Source: Gammaproteobacteria bacterium (GTDB lineage Bacteria; Pseudomonadota; Gammaproteobacteria; Pseudomonadales; Porticoccaceae). Taken from it: 7,342 bases of DNA. The DNA is taken from contig QNFO01000051.1 in assembly GCA_003646355.1 (NCBI GenBank), positions 1 to 7,342 on the forward strand, written 5' to 3'. The notes beneath the pieces are model-generated. The model saw only the letters and a program-made list of their open reading frames with translations, had not been told where the DNA came from and did not search any database. How positions within the stretch are numbered: the first letter of the stretch is position 1; each line of letters opens with the position of its first letter. Positions 6,825-7,342 of this stretch are shown here, in pieces. The translations under genes and the position numbers were made by a program.

Positions 6825-7342
6825 ATCTCATCACCCATTTGTAACACCGGTTTATCTTGATAGCTTGCTGTATACCAGGACATATCACAGATGGCATTAA
6901 AATTAAAAGCCCCTACATCATCACTTGTACGGGTAATGGTGCAGCTATCCACAACAAGGAGACCTGACGACAGTTCAGCGAGATCCTGCACTACATCGAC
7001 CAAGTCACCTTCATGTAGAAGGCTTGTTTCAAAACCGAGTGTAGATTGAAATAAAGCAACATTGGAAGGTATCTCATAGCGACCTTTAACAAGCTCTATC
7101 TGAGGATCAATTTGATACTGTAAATTTGAGAGTTGTAGCCTGTTTGCTGTACGTTCGATCTGTTCAATCCAGGCTAAACGGTTTTCACTGGAAATAAAAC
7201 CAGATGCTGAAATATAGTCAAATTTATTTTTATATCTATTGATCAATAAAATATTACTCAATATATCTTCAATTGAATTTCTACTAGCATCAATATTGTT
7301 TTTAAGCCGCATATTATTGCCACGCATCGACTCTAACATCAG
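6821..7342 (-). CDS. PilO/MshJ-like pilus assembly protein, probably 5'-partial
   Basis: The frame is open from the TGA at 6821 to the window edge, with 173 codons visible. In-frame ATGs at 7339, 7324 and 7309 exist, but none is clearly the true start, and homologous assembly proteins carry an N-terminal membrane helix that is not seen here, so the gene probably begins outside. The visible part opens with a likely helical or coiled stretch (about 10-45), then GFISSENRLAWIEQIERTANRLQLSNLQYQIDPQ at 47-80 and an alpha/beta region ending in CDMSWYTASY. The ENRLAWIE...LQYxIxPQ pattern and the following MshK-like gene suggest a MshJ/PilO-type component of the inner-membrane alignment complex. Cys133 and Cys151 could pair. 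The stretch near 7201-7260 is strikingly AT-rich. Family assignment is tentative. Confidence 0.6.
   Translation of the reverse strand: MMLESMRGNNMRLKNNIDASRNSIEDILSNILLINRYKNKFDYISASGFISSENRLAWIEQIERTANRLQLSNLQYQIDPQIELVKGRYEIPSNVALFQSTLGFETSLLHEGDLVDVVQDLAELSSGLLVVDSCTITRTSDDVGAFNFNAICDMSWYTASYQDKPVLQMGDEI

Overview
The window looks like chromosomal DNA from a Gram-negative gammaproteobacterium, possibly marine. This rests on the rmuC and murI housekeeping genes, the SPOR-domain and AAA proteins, and a type IV pilus / MSHA-like gene set. The taxonomic guess is an inference from gene families, not from a database search. Nearly all of the sequence is coding. There are no RNA genes, insertion sequences, CRISPR arrays or gene-free stretches over about 106 bases.

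Left part (1-1843): the 5' two-thirds of rmuC lies on the minus strand and runs off the left edge. It is divergent from murI (glutamate racemase, plus strand, TTG start) across a 104-base intergenic region that should hold both promoters. The stop codons of murI and the next gene lie only 6 bases apart in convergent orientation, with no visible terminator between them.

Right part (1850-7342, all minus strand, transcribed right to left): seven tightly packed genes form what looks like the distal end of a type IV pilus / type II secretion-like operon. In transcription order they are: a PilO/MshJ-like inner-membrane assembly protein (5' end off the window); a small exported MshK-like protein overlapping it by 4 bases; a GspK/PilX-like pseudopilin without Glu+5; two classical prepilins with the G|F...E(+5) signal; a PilZ-domain protein with intact c-di-GMP-binding motifs; and an ExeA/MshM-type AAA ATPase followed by a membrane span and a C-terminal SPOR-like domain.

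Inferred working model: the pilin-like proteins form a short calcium-stabilised fibre, since all three carry Asp-rich DxD(x)DG loops. The PilO-like and MshK-like proteins belong to the inner-membrane/periplasmic alignment complex. The AAA-SPOR protein may connect assembly to the peptidoglycan, and the PilZ protein may add c-di-GMP control. The extension motor, platform protein, secretin and prepilin peptidase are not in the window; the first three would be expected upstream, to the right. The proteins fall into recognisable families. The least usual parts are the AAA-TM-SPOR architecture inside a pilus locus, the unrecognised C-terminal half of the PilZ protein, and the shared calcium-loop module of the two adjacent pseudopilin genes.
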